This document shows, in pieces, positions 1 through 9,344 of a stretch of 64,000 nt of DNA. The stretch's first letter is position 1; each line of letters opens with the position of its first letter. The notes beneath the pieces are model-generated. The model did no database searches and had not been told where the DNA came from. It worked only from the letters and a program-made list of their open reading frames with translations. This stretch comes from Lentzea nigeriaca. Its GTDB lineage: Bacteria; Actinomycetota; Actinomycetes; Mycobacteriales; Pseudonocardiaceae. Location: the NCBI RefSeq assembly GCF_016907955.1, contig NZ_JAFBCX010000001.1, positions 62,001 through 126,000 on the forward strand, given 5' to 3'. The translations under genes were made by a program, and so were the position numbers.

Positions 1-2
1 TC

Positions 3-734
3 CGCACCGCCTTCTACTTCCCCTCCGTCACCAGCTCGGTCGCGATCACCGTCCTGTTCCTCTTCCTGTTCTCCGCCTCGGGTGCGGTCAACCGCATGCT
101 GTCGTTCATCGGCCTGCGCGGGCCGAACTGGTTCGCCGATCCGCGAGGCATCATCCACATAGGACTGGGTTGGCTCGGCGTCGACCAGCCGCCCGCCGCG
201 TTGACCGACGGCTCGCTGCTCGGTGTGAACTGGTGGGAGTGGGCGTCCGGGCCCAGTGTGGCGATGTGCGTGTTCATCGTTCTCGCGGTGTTCACCACAT
301 CGGGCACGTTCATGCTGTTGTTCCTGTCCGCTCTGCAGAACATCCAGGCAGAGATCGAGGAAGCCGCGATCGTGGACGGCACGACGGGCTGGCAGCGGTT
401 CAGGCTGATCACCCTGCCGATGCTGCGACCCACGATCGCCACCGTGATCACCCTCGGCCTGGTCGGTACCTGGCAGGTGTTCGACCAGATCTACACCGGC
501 ACCAGAGGCGGACCGGCCAAGACGACCCTGACACCCGCCTACCAGTCCTACAGCGCGTCCTTCCTCAACCAGAACTGGGGACAGGGAGCGGCCATCGCGT
601 TCGTGCTGTTCGCGATCATCGTCGTGCTCACCGCAGTTCAGCGTTCCCTGCTCAGGGAACGAGACAACGACGGCAAACCGGGACGGGTGCTTTCCACGCT
701 CTCGTTCCGCAGAAACGCCGGAGGTGATTCGTGA
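3..734 (+). CDS. Sugar ABC transporter permease, MalF/UgpA type (5' end outside window)
   Basis: Inner-membrane permease of a carbohydrate ABC importer. The reading frame is open from the first full codon at base 3, so the gene starts upstream of the window. The visible 243 residues carry several hydrophobic segments and the EAA loop (EEAAIVDGTTGWQRF...LPMLRP), which docks the ATPase in this family. The stop overlaps the GTG start of the next permease (GTGA), as expected for a coupled MalF-MalG pair. The substrate-binding protein is probably upstream, off the window; no ATPase gene is next to it, so a shared MsiK-like ATPase is likely (inference). The exact sugar cannot be told. Confidence 0.93.
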   Translation, partial: RTAFYFPSVTSSVAITVLFLFLFSASGAVNRMLSFIGLRGPNWFADPRGIIHIGLGWLGVDQPPAALTDGSLLGVNWWEWASGPSVAMCVFIVLAVFTTSGTFMLLFLSALQNIQAEIEEAAIVDGTTGWQRFRLITLPMLRPTIATVITLGLVGTWQVFDQIYTGTRGGPAKTTLTPAYQSYSASFLNQNWGQGAAIAFVLFAIIVVLTAVQRSLLRERDNDGKPGRVLSTLSFRRNAGGDS

Positions 735-1618
735 CCACAACCCTTCGAACCGCAATGCCCGCAGCAGTGCAGGTGCCGAAGCGCTCCGGCCTCGTCCGGC
801 GCCAGATCGCCACCTCCTGCACCTATGCCGCGCTCGTGGTTCTGGCCGGCCTGTACATCCTGCCGTTCCTGATCGACGTGGCGAACTCCTTCAAGAGCGA
901 GCCCGATGCTGCCGCCGACCCTCTGGGACTGATCCCCGCGACCGCGACCTCGGCCGCCTACCAGCGACTCTTCCAGGCCGACTTCCCCAACTGGTTCAAG
1001 AACTCCGTGATCATCACGGTCACGGTGACCGCCGGCAGGGTGTTCTTCGACTGTCTCGCGGGCTATGCACTGGCGCGGTTGAGCTTCACCGGTCGGCGGG
1101 TGGTCTTCGCCCTGCTGATCGCCGTCATGGCGGTGCCCAACGTCGTGCTCCTCATCCCGAAGTTCCTCGTCCTCAACCAACTGGGCATGTACGACTCCTA
1201 CGCCGGCCTGATCATCCCGTTGCTGGTCGACGCGGCGGGAGTCCTGATCATGAAGACCTTCTTCGAGTCGATCCCGACCGCCGTCGAGGAAGCCGCGAAG
1301 ATCGACGGGGCAGGCACGTTCCGCAGGTTCTGGTCGATCGTGCTGCCGATGTCACGGCCTGCCGTGATCACCATCGTGATCCTGTCGTTCCAGGCGTCCT
1401 GGAACGAACTGTCCCACTTCATCGTCGCCGCCCAGGACCCGGAGCTGACCCCCCTGACCAAGGGCGTGGCCCAGCTCGCCTCCGGAGCCCTCAGCTCAGG
1501 CACCCAGTACCCGATCAAGCTGGCCGGTGCGGCGGTCATGACCATCCCGGTCGCGGTCCTGTTCTTCGTGTTCCAGCGCAGGATCATGAACGCGGCGGGT
1601 GGAGCTGTGAAGGAGTGA
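731..1618 (+). CDS. Sugar ABC transporter permease, MalG/UgpE type
   Basis: Second permease of the importer, 295 residues with about six membrane segments. The EAA motif is clear (EEAAKIDGAGTFRRF followed by LPMSRP). The GTG start lies in the GTGA overlap with the preceding permease, so the two are translationally coupled. Typical family length is 270-300. A strong hairpin follows at 1722-1751 and probably ends the operon. Substrate unknown; di- or oligosaccharides and glycerol-phosphate are usual for the family. Confidence 0.93.
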   Translation: MTTTLRTAMPAAVQVPKRSGLVRRQIATSCTYAALVVLAGLYILPFLIDVANSFKSEPDAAADPLGLIPATATSAAYQRLFQADFPNWFKNSVIITVTVTAGRVFFDCLAGYALARLSFTGRRVVFALLIAVMAVPNVVLLIPKFLVLNQLGMYDSYAGLIIPLLVDAAGVLIMKTFFESIPTAVEEAAKIDGAGTFRRFWSIVLPMSRPAVITIVILSFQASWNELSHFIVAAQDPELTPLTKGVAQLASGALSSGTQYPIKLAGAAVMTIPVAVLFFVFQRRIMNAAGGAVKE

Positions 1619-1721
1619 GCAGTTCGCACAAGCCGCATGGTTCATCTGTTTCATGATCTACGTCGTGCGCCACGGGCGTTGCGACCAGCCGTGGCGGCCG
1701 ATGCGGCCGGACCGCCACCCG

Positions 1722-1751
1722 GCCCGGCGCCACCTCCCCCTGGCGCCGGGC
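1722..1751 (+). terminator. Hairpin ending the sugar ABC operon
   Basis: Perfect 11-bp stem (GCCCGGCGCCA and its complement) around an 8-base C/T loop, about 100 bases after the permease stop and before the sigma-factor promoter. There is no T-run, as is common in actinomycetes. The rest of the 1619-1870 gap holds only this hairpin and the ECF promoter. Confidence 0.7.
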
Positions 1752-1808
1752 TCGGACCTCGCCGCGGCTCAGATGGCGGAAACCCGCCATCACCGGACTG
1801 CGAATTTC

Positions 1809-1838
1809 TGTGACCTGTGTGCGTGTCGCCGGGTCTCC
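1809..1838 (+). promoter_or_regulatory. Putative ECF promoter of the sigma/lectin gene
   Basis: TGTGACC (1809-1815), exactly 17 bases, then GTCTCC (1833-1838). The same arrangement precedes the three paralogous sigma-factor genes at 11236, 12842 and 39232. It resembles ECF -35/-10 spacing. The expected transcript start is near 1845, giving a short leader. Confidence 0.6.
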
Positions 1839-1870
1839 TCATCGTGAGGGGACACTTGTGAAGGGTTGAG

Positions 1871-3316
1871 GTGAGGGTGTGGACGCCCAGCACTGCAGGC
1901 ACCGAGCGGTTGCGGCCGATGAGCGATGACGCGGAACTGACCCAGCGGGTCAGGGCTGGTGACGACCGGGCTGTCACAGAGCTCTATCGGCGACACCACC
2001 CCGCCGTCCTCGCCCTGTCGCGGCGTCTGTGCGCGGATCACCAGGCCGCGGAGGATTTGGCCAACGAGGCGTTCACCCGAACCCTGCGAACCATCCGTGC
2101 GGGATCGGGCGGCCCGTCGGACGGGTGGCGTCCCTACTTGTACGCGGTGGTGCGCAACACCGCGGCCGAGTGGGCCCGGGACCACGGCCGCGTGGTTCTC
2201 ACGGCCGACTACCAGGACCTCGAGTCCGACCTCTCGGCTGCGGCGGCGCCTGAACTCCCGGACGAGCTCGTCACCCGTGCCTTCCAGTCCCTGCCAGTGC
2301 GGTCGCGGCACGTGCTGTGGCACACCCTTGTCGAGGACGAACCGCCCGAGCGGGTCGCGAGCATGCTCGGCATCACCCGCGAGCACGTGAACGTGCTGGC
2401 ACAGCGTGCCCGTGAAGGCCTGCGCACGGCATATCTGGCTGCGCACGTGGAGACCGGCTCCGCCGAGTGCCGAGAGTTCGCCGACCGGCTGGCGGCGATC
2501 GTGCGAAACCCGAAACGCCGCATTCCACGAGCACTCCGCGAACATCTGGACGACTGCCCGAACTGCGCGCGGGCGCAGCGCGAACTGCGCGATCTCAACA
2601 CCACGCTGCGCGCTGCTCTCCCGCTCGCCGCTCTGCCGTTCGTGGTGGAGAAAGCGGCCCCGGCGTCCGCGGCGACGGGATCGTCGGGACTGTTCGCCGG
2701 ACTGCCGAACTGGGCGGTCCCGGCCGGCGTGGCGTCGGCCGGCATCGGCATCACCGCAGCTCTCCTTTTCGGGCCGGACGCGGAAGAGCCGTCGCTGCCG
2801 ACGACAGCACCGACACAGAGCCAGACGGCACCAGCCACCTCAACGTCCCCGAGCCGGTCATCCTCAGCGGTACCGATCGCACCGTCCACGACGACGACCG
2901 TCGTGACGGGTACACGGATCACCTTCGCCGGAAAGTGCGTTGGCGAGTCCAGCGGGGAGATCAGCGCGCTTCCTTGTGCCGATCCGTCAACGGCATGGCG
3001 CCGCAATGATGCCGGGGGCGGATTACAGCTGATCAACGTTGTCAGCGGGCGTTGCCTGACGGCGGGCGAGCAGTACGACACCACGGCGTTCAACGGCACC
3101 GGCATGCGGGCGGTGCGGCTCGCCCCCTGCGACGCCACCGACGCTCAGCGCTGGCACACGCCGGGATTCTCCGACGGCGTCCCGCGGCTGGTCAGCGTCC
3201 CCACCGGCGCGGCACTGTCCATCGGGGAGCGGACCGCGGGCAAACCCGCACCCACCGCCTTCATCCTGTACATGCCCTACACCAACGCACCTCAGCAACG
3301 GATCACTCTCGACTGA
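1871..3316 (+). CDS. One-piece transmembrane ECF sigma factor with ricin-like outer domain
   Basis: Predicted membrane-tethered RNA polymerase sigma factor, 481 residues. In order: sigma-70 region 2 (about 25-95, AEDLANEAF), region 4 helix-turn-helix (about 150-185), an anti-sigma-type zinc finger HLDDCPNC (about 225-231), one membrane helix (about 279-301), a Thr/Ser/Pro linker, and a C-terminal cysteine-containing ricin-like domain (about 352-480, ending in APQQRITLD). The sigma domain would face the cytosol and the lectin-like domain the outside. Start: GTG 1871 or 1877, chosen for distance to the conserved promoter; ATG 1919 is an alternative. ECF groups with fused zinc-finger and outer carbohydrate-binding domains are known in actinobacteria. 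Ligand and regulon unknown. Confidence 0.85.
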   Translation: MRVWTPSTAGTERLRPMSDDAELTQRVRAGDDRAVTELYRRHHPAVLALSRRLCADHQAAEDLANEAFTRTLRTIRAGSGGPSDGWRPYLYAVVRNTAAEWARDHGRVVLTADYQDLESDLSAAAAPELPDELVTRAFQSLPVRSRHVLWHTLVEDEPPERVASMLGITREHVNVLAQRAREGLRTAYLAAHVETGSAECREFADRLAAIVRNPKRRIPRALREHLDDCPNCARAQRELRDLNTTLRAALPLAALPFVVEKAAPASAATGSSGLFAGLPNWAVPAGVASAGIGITAALLFGPDAEEPSLPTTAPTQSQTAPATSTSPSRSSSAVPIAPSTTTTVVTGTRITFAGKCVGESSGEISALPCADPSTAWRRNDAGGGLQLINVVSGRCLTAGEQYDTTAFNGTGMRAVRLAPCDATDAQRWHTPGFSDGVPRLVSVPTGAALSIGERTAGKPAPTAFILYMPYTNAPQQRITLD

Positions 3317-3410
3317 GATCCGGCGAAGAAATACGCGAACATGGTCGGTGATCCCGGAAACGATCCGTGCCCCCGCGTTGGCCTGCCCTGCTTGACCGCG
3401 TAGAAGATCA

Positions 3411-5576
3411 CTAACGTGAGGACGAACGGGTGCGTTCGTTGTGCGGTTGTCGTGCTGGTCGCACTTCGGCCGGGAGTGTCGTGGCGAGTGGTGTGCCAGG
3501 CCACCAGTTCCTGCGGCCGAGCAGTGCCATCACGGCGGGCAGCAGCAGCCCGCGCACGACGGTGACGTCCAGCAGCACCGCCACCGCCATGCCGACGCCG
3601 ATCTCCTTGACCGCCACGAGCTCGCCCAACGCGAAGCCGAGGAAGACGACGCCGATGGATAGTGCGCCACCGGTGACCACGGGACCGGTTGCGACGATTC
3701 CCGCCAGGACGGCCCGGTTGTTGGCCTGGTGGTCGCCGGGGCCGCGGCGCTCCCATTCCTCCTTGATGCGGGCGAGCAGGAAGACTTCGTAGTCCATCGA
3801 CAGACCGAAGATGAAAACGGACAGCAGCAGGGGTGTGGTGAGGTCGAGGGCACCCCAGGAGTCGAAGCCGAGCAGGCTCGAAGCCCAGCCCCACTGGAAG
3901 ATCGCGACCATCACACCGAGCGTCGCCGTGAGCGTCAGGATGTTCATGATCAATGCTTTCACCGGCACCACCACCGAGCCGGTCAGGACGAACAGCAGCA
4001 GTGCGGTGGCGACGATGACGACGAGCAGTGCGGTGGGAAGCAGGCCGGCGGTGGCGTCCTTGGCGTCGACCAACTCCGCGGCGGATCCCGCGACCAGCAC
4101 CGGGACAGGGCTGTTCATGGCCCGGATGTCGCGGACCAGTTGCTGGGCACGTTCGCTGGACGTCTGCTGACGCGGGATCACGTCCACGATCGTCACGCCC
4201 GGCGGCAGGTCGGCACGTCGGTCCACATCCTTCACCCCGCTGAGCTCGTTCAGCTCGGCGAGCAGGGCGGAAACTGCGGCACCGTCGGCTTCAGCCTGGA
4301 TGACAAGGGTGATCGGTTGGATGTTGCTGGACGCGAACTCGCGCTCGACGATCTCGGCGACCTGCCGTTCCTGGCTGCCGGCCGGGAGCGACCGGGCGTC
4401 GGAGTTGCCGAGATCGAGGTGCAGGACCGGCAGGCTCAGTAGGAGCAGCCCGGCCGTCACGCCGAACGCCACCCCGGCGGGCCACCGTTGCGCGAACGCG
4501 GCCAGACCGGCCAGGACTCCCGGTCCGCGCCGCCGGTCTCGCCGCCACACCCACGTGCGGGCGCCAGGCTGTGGAATGTGCTGGTGCGCCACGGCGATCA
4601 GGGCGGGGATGAGGGTCAGTCCCGCTGCCGTGGCCAGAACGACAACGAGCGCACCGCCCATGGCCATGGCCGCCAGCAACGGATCGCCGAAGACGGCCAG
4701 TCCGGCGAGCGTGACGCCGACGGCGAGGCCGGACACCACCACTGCGCTTCCGGCAGTGGCCACGGTCCGGGCCAGCAGCTCCGGGACGGGAGCGTCCCGG
4801 TCGGCGGCCCGTTCGTCGCGGAACCGGGCCACGATCAGCAGGCTGTAGTCGACGGCCAGGCCGATGCCCAGCAGGGTCACCACATTGACCGCGTACTCGC
4901 TGACCGGTGTCACACCGGCCAGCGCGGTCAACGCGAGCAGGGTGCCGGCGATGGTAGCCAGGGCAGCCGCCAGGGGAAGGCTCCCCGCGGCCAGACCGCC
5001 CAGGAGGACAACGAGCACCACGACCAGCACCGCCAGGGCAAGGGACTCACCGAACGCGGCGTCCGCGATTGCCTGCTCGCCGAACCTGCGCTCTGCCAGC
5101 AGTTTGCCTCCGAGCAGCAGCTCGGGGACCTCGACACGGCGGAGTGCGGCGGCCACCTGGTCGGCGACTGCCAGAGCGTCCTTTTTGGACAGCTCTGGAC
5201 GAAGCTTGACGGTCACCAGTGACTTCTGGCTGTCGTCCGATACCCGATAGGCGCCGGTCGTGTAGGAGTCGGTCACCTCGGCCACTCCGGGGATGGCGCG
5301 GATGTCGAACATCACCCGGCTGGCGTTGTCGATCAGGTCGGTGGCATTGAACTGCCGTCCGGCGAGCACGGCCACGATCACCTCGCCGTCGGCCGACATC
5401 TCGTCGATGCGAGCCTGTGCCACGGCGGACTCGGTGGTGGAACGCAGGCTGCCGACCGGTTGTGTCCGGTCGAACACGGCACCGCCGAACATAGCGCCCG
5501 CCAGCGTGACGAGGACCCACGCGACGAGCACGGGGACACGCCGTCGGGCGGCCCACCGACCCAGACCTGCCAACAT
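3411..5576 (-). CDS. MMPL/RND-family membrane transporter
   Basis: Large exporter of the MMPL branch of the RND superfamily, 721 residues with about 12 membrane helices in two repeats. Each repeat carries the family's charged helix motif: GLAVDYSLL in the first half and GLSMDYEVFLLARIKEE in the second, with the Asp-Tyr pair used for proton relay. Two outer loops follow the first helix of each half. Start ATG 5576 was chosen because GGAGG sits just upstream; an in-frame earlier start at 5603 lacks this. Such proteins move lipids, siderophores or toxic compounds outward; the cargo is unknown. It stands alone, convergent to the sigma-lectin gene. Confidence 0.93.
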   Translation of the reverse strand: MLAGLGRWAARRRVPVLVAWVLVTLAGAMFGGAVFDRTQPVGSLRSTTESAVAQARIDEMSADGEVIVAVLAGRQFNATDLIDNASRVMFDIRAIPGVAEVTDSYTTGAYRVSDDSQKSLVTVKLRPELSKKDALAVADQVAAALRRVEVPELLLGGKLLAERRFGEQAIADAAFGESLALAVLVVVLVVLLGGLAAGSLPLAAALATIAGTLLALTALAGVTPVSEYAVNVVTLLGIGLAVDYSLLIVARFRDERAADRDAPVPELLARTVATAGSAVVVSGLAVGVTLAGLAVFGDPLLAAMAMGGALVVVLATAAGLTLIPALIAVAHQHIPQPGARTWVWRRDRRRGPGVLAGLAAFAQRWPAGVAFGVTAGLLLLSLPVLHLDLGNSDARSLPAGSQERQVAEIVEREFASSNIQPITLVIQAEADGAAVSALLAELNELSGVKDVDRRADLPPGVTIVDVIPRQQTSSERAQQLVRDIRAMNSPVPVLVAGSAAELVDAKDATAGLLPTALLVVIVATALLLFVLTGSVVVPVKALIMNILTLTATLGVMVAIFQWGWASSLLGFDSWGALDLTTPLLLSVFIFGLSMDYEVFLLARIKEEWERRGPGDHQANNRAVLAGIVATGPVVTGGALSIGVVFLGFALGELVAVKEIGVGMAVAVLLDVTVVRGLLLPAVMALLGRRNWWPGTPLATTLPAEVRPARQPHNERTRSSSR

Positions 5577-5614
5577 CGCGACCTCCACTAGGGCAAGGCA
5601 CATGGCGGGGTACA

Positions 5615-5652
5615 GCGCGGCCGGGCGACGACGTGCCGTCGCCCGGCCGCGC
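5615..5652 (-). terminator. Hairpin ending the PA14/DUF1080 gene
   Basis: Perfect 16-bp GC stem around a 6-base loop, directly after the stop of the minus-strand DUF1080 gene at 5660 and before the MMPL gene. It probably separates the two transcripts. Confidence 0.75.
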
Positions 5653-5659
5653 CGGTGGA

Positions 5660-8600
5660 TCAGGCGATGGGCTCGATCCAGATGTTGCGGAACCGCGGGT
5701 TCTCACCGGGGTCGTTGTGGTCCTGCAGGCGGATCGCGGCGGGCGTCGGTCCTTCCGGGATGTTGCCGCCGGTGCCGCCGTCGATGGCCACGTCGTTGTG
5801 CACCACCTCGCCGTTCCAGACGACGGTCACCCGCGCGTTGTCGACCTTCGCTCCGGCGCTGTTGTAACGCGCCGCGCGGAACGTGATGTCGTAGGTCTGC
5901 CATGTGCCCGGAGCGGTCGCCATGTTGCGGTCCGGCGCGCGCTTGTCGTAGATCGCGCCCGCCTCGTTGTTGGCCAACGTGGTGTCGCCGTAGGAGTCCA
6001 GCACCTGGATCTCGTAGCGCTCCTGCAGGTAGATCCCGCTGTTGCCGCGCTGCTGCCCGGTCACCTGCGGTGGGTAGCTGGGTTCCATCCACTCGACGTG
6101 CAGCTTGAAGTCGCCGAACGTCTGCTTGGTGCGGATGTCACCGCCGAAGGACTCCATGGAGCCGTTGGCGACGGGCCATGTCGCCGCGCCACCCGTGCCG
6201 TTCTGCCACGCGTCGAGATTGGCGCCGTCGAACAGGGTGATCCGCTGAGCCGGTGTCACCGTGATGTGGTCGAGGTTGACGTGGCCGGTGTCGCCGGTGT
6301 CGTACTTGTAGGCGATGGTGTTGGCGCCGGCTTTCAGGTCTAGCGCCTCCATCTGTGTCGCCCAGGTGTCCCAGTTGCCGGTGTCGGCCAGCCGGACCTG
6401 TTTCACCTTGGCACCGTTGACGTAGACGCTCACCGACTTGGTGCCGGTGAACGGGTGCGGCCCGTTGGAGTACCGAAGCCCGACGTTGTGCACGCCGGCA
6501 GCGGCCGCCTGCACCGTGAACGTCGTTGTCGCGCCGACGCTCCCGTAGCCGTCCACGAACCCACTGCCCGAGTAGTTCCGGTGGTCGGTGTTGACCTTCG
6601 CCCCACCGGTCAACCCCGCACTCTCCGCCTCGTGGACGAGTGGCGTGGCCACGGTGACGCGGTCCAGGTTGACGTGACCGGTGTCGCCGGTGTCGTACTT
6701 GTACGCGATGGTGTTGGCGCCCGCTTTCAGGTTCAGCGCCTCGACCTGCGTCGCCCACGTGTCCCAGTTGCCGGTGGAAGCCAACTGCACCTGTTTCACC
6801 TTGGCACCGTTGACGTAGACGCTCACCGACTTGGTGCCGGTGAACGGGTTCGGCCCGTTGGAGTACCGAAGCCCGACGTTGTACGTTCCCGCCGACGCCA
6901 CGTTCATCGCGAACGTGGTCGTGGCGCCCTGGGTCCAGTACCCGTCGATGAACCCGTCACCCGAGGCGTTGGCGTGGTTGGTTGCCCAATGCGCACCGCC
7001 GCTCATGGCGGCGCTCTCGGCCTCGTAGTCCGGCTCCGCGATCGCGCCGCCGGTGGTCGAGTTGAGCGTGTACCAGGCTTCGGTGCTCCACAGCTCCTGT
7101 CCGGAGGTGGAGGTGAACGAGCGCGGCGAGCGCAGGTACACCACGCGTCCGGGCTTGAGGCCCGCCAGCTTGACCGTCACCTTCCGGCCGTCGGCGGACG
7201 GCGTCGCGGAGGAGACCGTCAGGGTTTCGTTGTCGATCTTGCTGCCGCCGTAGCGCGGGCTGGCCACGTAGCGCCACTGGCTCGCCTGGTAGCGGCCGGC
7301 GAGCCCGATGAGGGTCGCGGCGGACAGCGGCTGGGTGTACTCGACTTCGAACCCGCCGTCGACCGCGCGCATCGCGAGGATGTCGAAGGCGTTGCCGCCG
7401 TTGGGGGTCAGCTTCTGCAGGCCGTGCCAGAGCTTGCCCGCCTGGCCCCAGTTGCCCGCCTCACCGATGCCGCCGGCGTAGATCGCGCCGTCCGGGCCGA
7501 CGCTGATCCGGTTGACACCGGCCTCCAGGCCCTGGGTCATCCGGAAGACCGCACCCTGGTACTCGCCGTTGACCTTCTCCAGGAACGCCCGCTGGATACC
7601 GCCGTAGGTCACGTCGCCGAAGATCATCTGGCCTTTGAACGTGCCTTCGGTGAGCTGCAGCGGCGTGCTGGGCGAGTTCGCGATCTCGTTCTGCGGCAAC
7701 CACAACACCGGCTGCGCCACGGGGGTGTGGTCGAACCGCCCGCTCGGGTTCAGGTGGTTGTTGTGGAACGAGCCCGGCTTGATGTGCACCAGCTTGTTCG
7801 CCGGCATGTACTCGCCCTGGTTGTCGGTGACGAAGATGCCGTCCTCCGGGCCCCATCCGATACCGTTGGGCGTGCGGAGGCCGCCCGCGAAGTACTCCAC
7901 GGCGCCGGTCGCCTTGTTGATCTTGAGCGTGGAGCCCCGGTCGGGTGCGGGCTGGGGGTTGGTGGTCGCGCCGCCCCTGTTGATGGACACGGACAGGTTG
8001 AGGTAGAAGGACCCGTCCTTGTAGAGCAGCCCGAAGGCGAACTCGTGGAAGTTCCCGCCGTACGGCCAGGTCGCCACGGTCCGCAGGTTGTCGGCGATCT
8101 CGTCACCGTTGGTGTCGTTGAGCTCCACCAGCCGCGACTTCTCCGACACGTACAGCTTGCCGTCCACGTACTTGATCCCCATCGGTTCCTGCAGCCCCGT
8201 GGCGATGGTCTTCCTCGTCACCCGCTCGGGCGAGGTGTCGCCGGTGACGTTGCCCAGCAGATGGACCTCGCCGAGCTTGTTGTCCGTGCCGCCCCACGTG
8301 GCGATCGCCAGACGGCCGTCCGGTAACCAGTCCATCGCGCTGACCCTCGGCTCGTAACCGCTGGGACGCAGGTTGGTCAACGTGTAGTTCGGGTGCACGG
8401 CGGTCAGCGGAAGTCCGTCACCGGGGGAGTCGCTCACGCCCTCGCAGAACTTCTGGTTCGGGTCGGTGACCCGCACGGCATCGTCGGTCGTCAGCGCCGA
8501 ATTCGGCACCGTGACGAACTGCGAGGTGCCCGGCGGTCGCCACTCCAGCTTGAGCCGCTGCCCGTAGAGGTGGTCGAAGTGGTCTACCCGCAGAGCGTGT

Positions 8601-9043
8601 GAGCCGGCGGTGAGCGTGGTGGTGCCCTCTACGGCGACGTCTCCGTGCCGGCCGTCGTTGACGATGATCTGGTTGCCGCCGATGCGCAGCCGCGAGCCGT
8701 CGTCACTGGTGAGCCGAAACGTGTACGAGCCGGCCGTCGTGACGTTGAGGTGTCCCTCGACCTCCGTCAGGAACCTGTCGGTGGGGCCGGCCCCCTGATT
8801 CTGGAAGTCGGAATCGGCGGACCAGTCGATCGTGGGCATCACTTTGTCGACGTTGGGTGTCTGCCTCGGCTTGAGGGTGCAGAGCTTGTCCAGTTCGACC
8901 CGCATGTCGTACGTCCGCAGGGTGACACCGGGTACCTGCTTCGCCTGAGCGTTGACCTGTCCCGGAATCACCAGGGGCGACAGCATTGCGCACAACAGAG
9001 CGAGTGCAGAGGTGATTGTTCGTTTTCGAGCAGTGGTCGACAT
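5660..9043 (-). CDS. Secreted PA14 / beta-propeller / double CBM / DUF1080 glycoside-processing protein
   Basis: Exported protein of 1127 residues. Domains in order: signal peptide (1-33, ends GQVNAQA), PA14 carbohydrate-binding domain (about 35-180, SYTFRLTSDDGSRL), glucose/sorbosone-dehydrogenase-like beta-propeller (about 210-650), two nearly identical CBM6/35-like modules (about 673-797 and 801-929), and DUF1080 (about 933-1127, with FDGANLDAW and GNSGIYLQ). The DUF1080 family is named 3-keto-disaccharide hydrolase. The protein probably binds and modifies a polysaccharide or 3-keto-glycoside outside the cell. A good ribosome site (GGAAGGAAACAGG) precedes ATG 9043. The similar combinations at 17376 and 35648 suggest one pathway. 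Whether the propeller has a quinone cofactor cannot be seen. Confidence 0.88.
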   Translation of the reverse strand: MSTTARKRTITSALALLCAMLSPLVIPGQVNAQAKQVPGVTLRTYDMRVELDKLCTLKPRQTPNVDKVMPTIDWSADSDFQNQGAGPTDRFLTEVEGHLNVTTAGSYTFRLTSDDGSRLRIGGNQIIVNDGRHGDVAVEGTTTLTAGSHALRVDHFDHLYGQRLKLEWRPPGTSQFVTVPNSALTTDDAVRVTDPNQKFCEGVSDSPGDGLPLTAVHPNYTLTNLRPSGYEPRVSAMDWLPDGRLAIATWGGTDNKLGEVHLLGNVTGDTSPERVTRKTIATGLQEPMGIKYVDGKLYVSEKSRLVELNDTNGDEIADNLRTVATWPYGGNFHEFAFGLLYKDGSFYLNLSVSINRGGATTNPQPAPDRGSTLKINKATGAVEYFAGGLRTPNGIGWGPEDGIFVTDNQGEYMPANKLVHIKPGSFHNNHLNPSGRFDHTPVAQPVLWLPQNEIANSPSTPLQLTEGTFKGQMIFGDVTYGGIQRAFLEKVNGEYQGAVFRMTQGLEAGVNRISVGPDGAIYAGGIGEAGNWGQAGKLWHGLQKLTPNGGNAFDILAMRAVDGGFEVEYTQPLSAATLIGLAGRYQASQWRYVASPRYGGSKIDNETLTVSSATPSADGRKVTVKLAGLKPGRVVYLRSPRSFTSTSGQELWSTEAWYTLNSTTGGAIAEPDYEAESAAMSGGAHWATNHANASGDGFIDGYWTQGATTTFAMNVASAGTYNVGLRYSNGPNPFTGTKSVSVYVNGAKVKQVQLASTGNWDTWATQVEALNLKAGANTIAYKYDTGDTGHVNLDRVTVATPLVHEAESAGLTGGAKVNTDHRNYSGSGFVDGYGSVGATTTFTVQAAAAGVHNVGLRYSNGPHPFTGTKSVSVYVNGAKVKQVRLADTGNWDTWATQMEALDLKAGANTIAYKYDTGDTGHVNLDHITVTPAQRITLFDGANLDAWQNGTGGAATWPVANGSMESFGGDIRTKQTFGDFKLHVEWMEPSYPPQVTGQQRGNSGIYLQERYEIQVLDSYGDTTLANNEAGAIYDKRAPDRNMATAPGTWQTYDITFRAARYNSAGAKVDNARVTVVWNGEVVHNDVAIDGGTGGNIPEGPTPAAIRLQDHNDPGENPRFRNIWIEPIA
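6255..7025 (-). repeat. Tandem duplication of the CBM-coding segment
   Basis: Two consecutive units of about 375-385 bases (roughly 7025-6650 and 6640-6255) inside the PA14/DUF1080 gene encode the same module. Long stretches of DNA are nearly identical, for example around 6265-6320 versus 6665-6720 and 6400-6480 versus 6800-6880. This is a recent in-frame duplication. Confidence 0.85.
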
Positions 9044-9344
9044 TGACCTGTTTCCTTCCGGATCGGCCAGCGAAATCCACTAGGGGCGGCCAGTGAGTCA
9101 AACTGTCGAATATGCACGCTACCTGCGCCGGAGGCCTGCCGATGCGCGTTGTCGGAAACATGACATGGCAACTCTCCGCCACGCCGGAACCGTGTTTTCA
9201 GGGCAGCGCAGAATTGACGCTCGCAGGTGATCGTCATCGGTCAAGGGAACCGCGAGAGCGTCAGGCAATGCTTCACGGGCGCATCTGAGCGAGCATTTCC
9301 TTGCGTAAAGCCGGTCGAGCGGATGGCGCCCGCGGAGGGCGGCG

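Noticed and set aside
1919-1921. ATG as start of the ricin-type sigma gene
   Set aside because: Possible, but it has no ribosome site and lies 81 bases from the promoter element, against 41-42 in the paralogs; GTG 1871 or 1877 fits better.
6455-8326. 623-codon open frame on the plus strand
   Set aside because: Antisense to the PA14/DUF1080 gene, with repeated segments mirroring the CBM duplication; no family resemblance.
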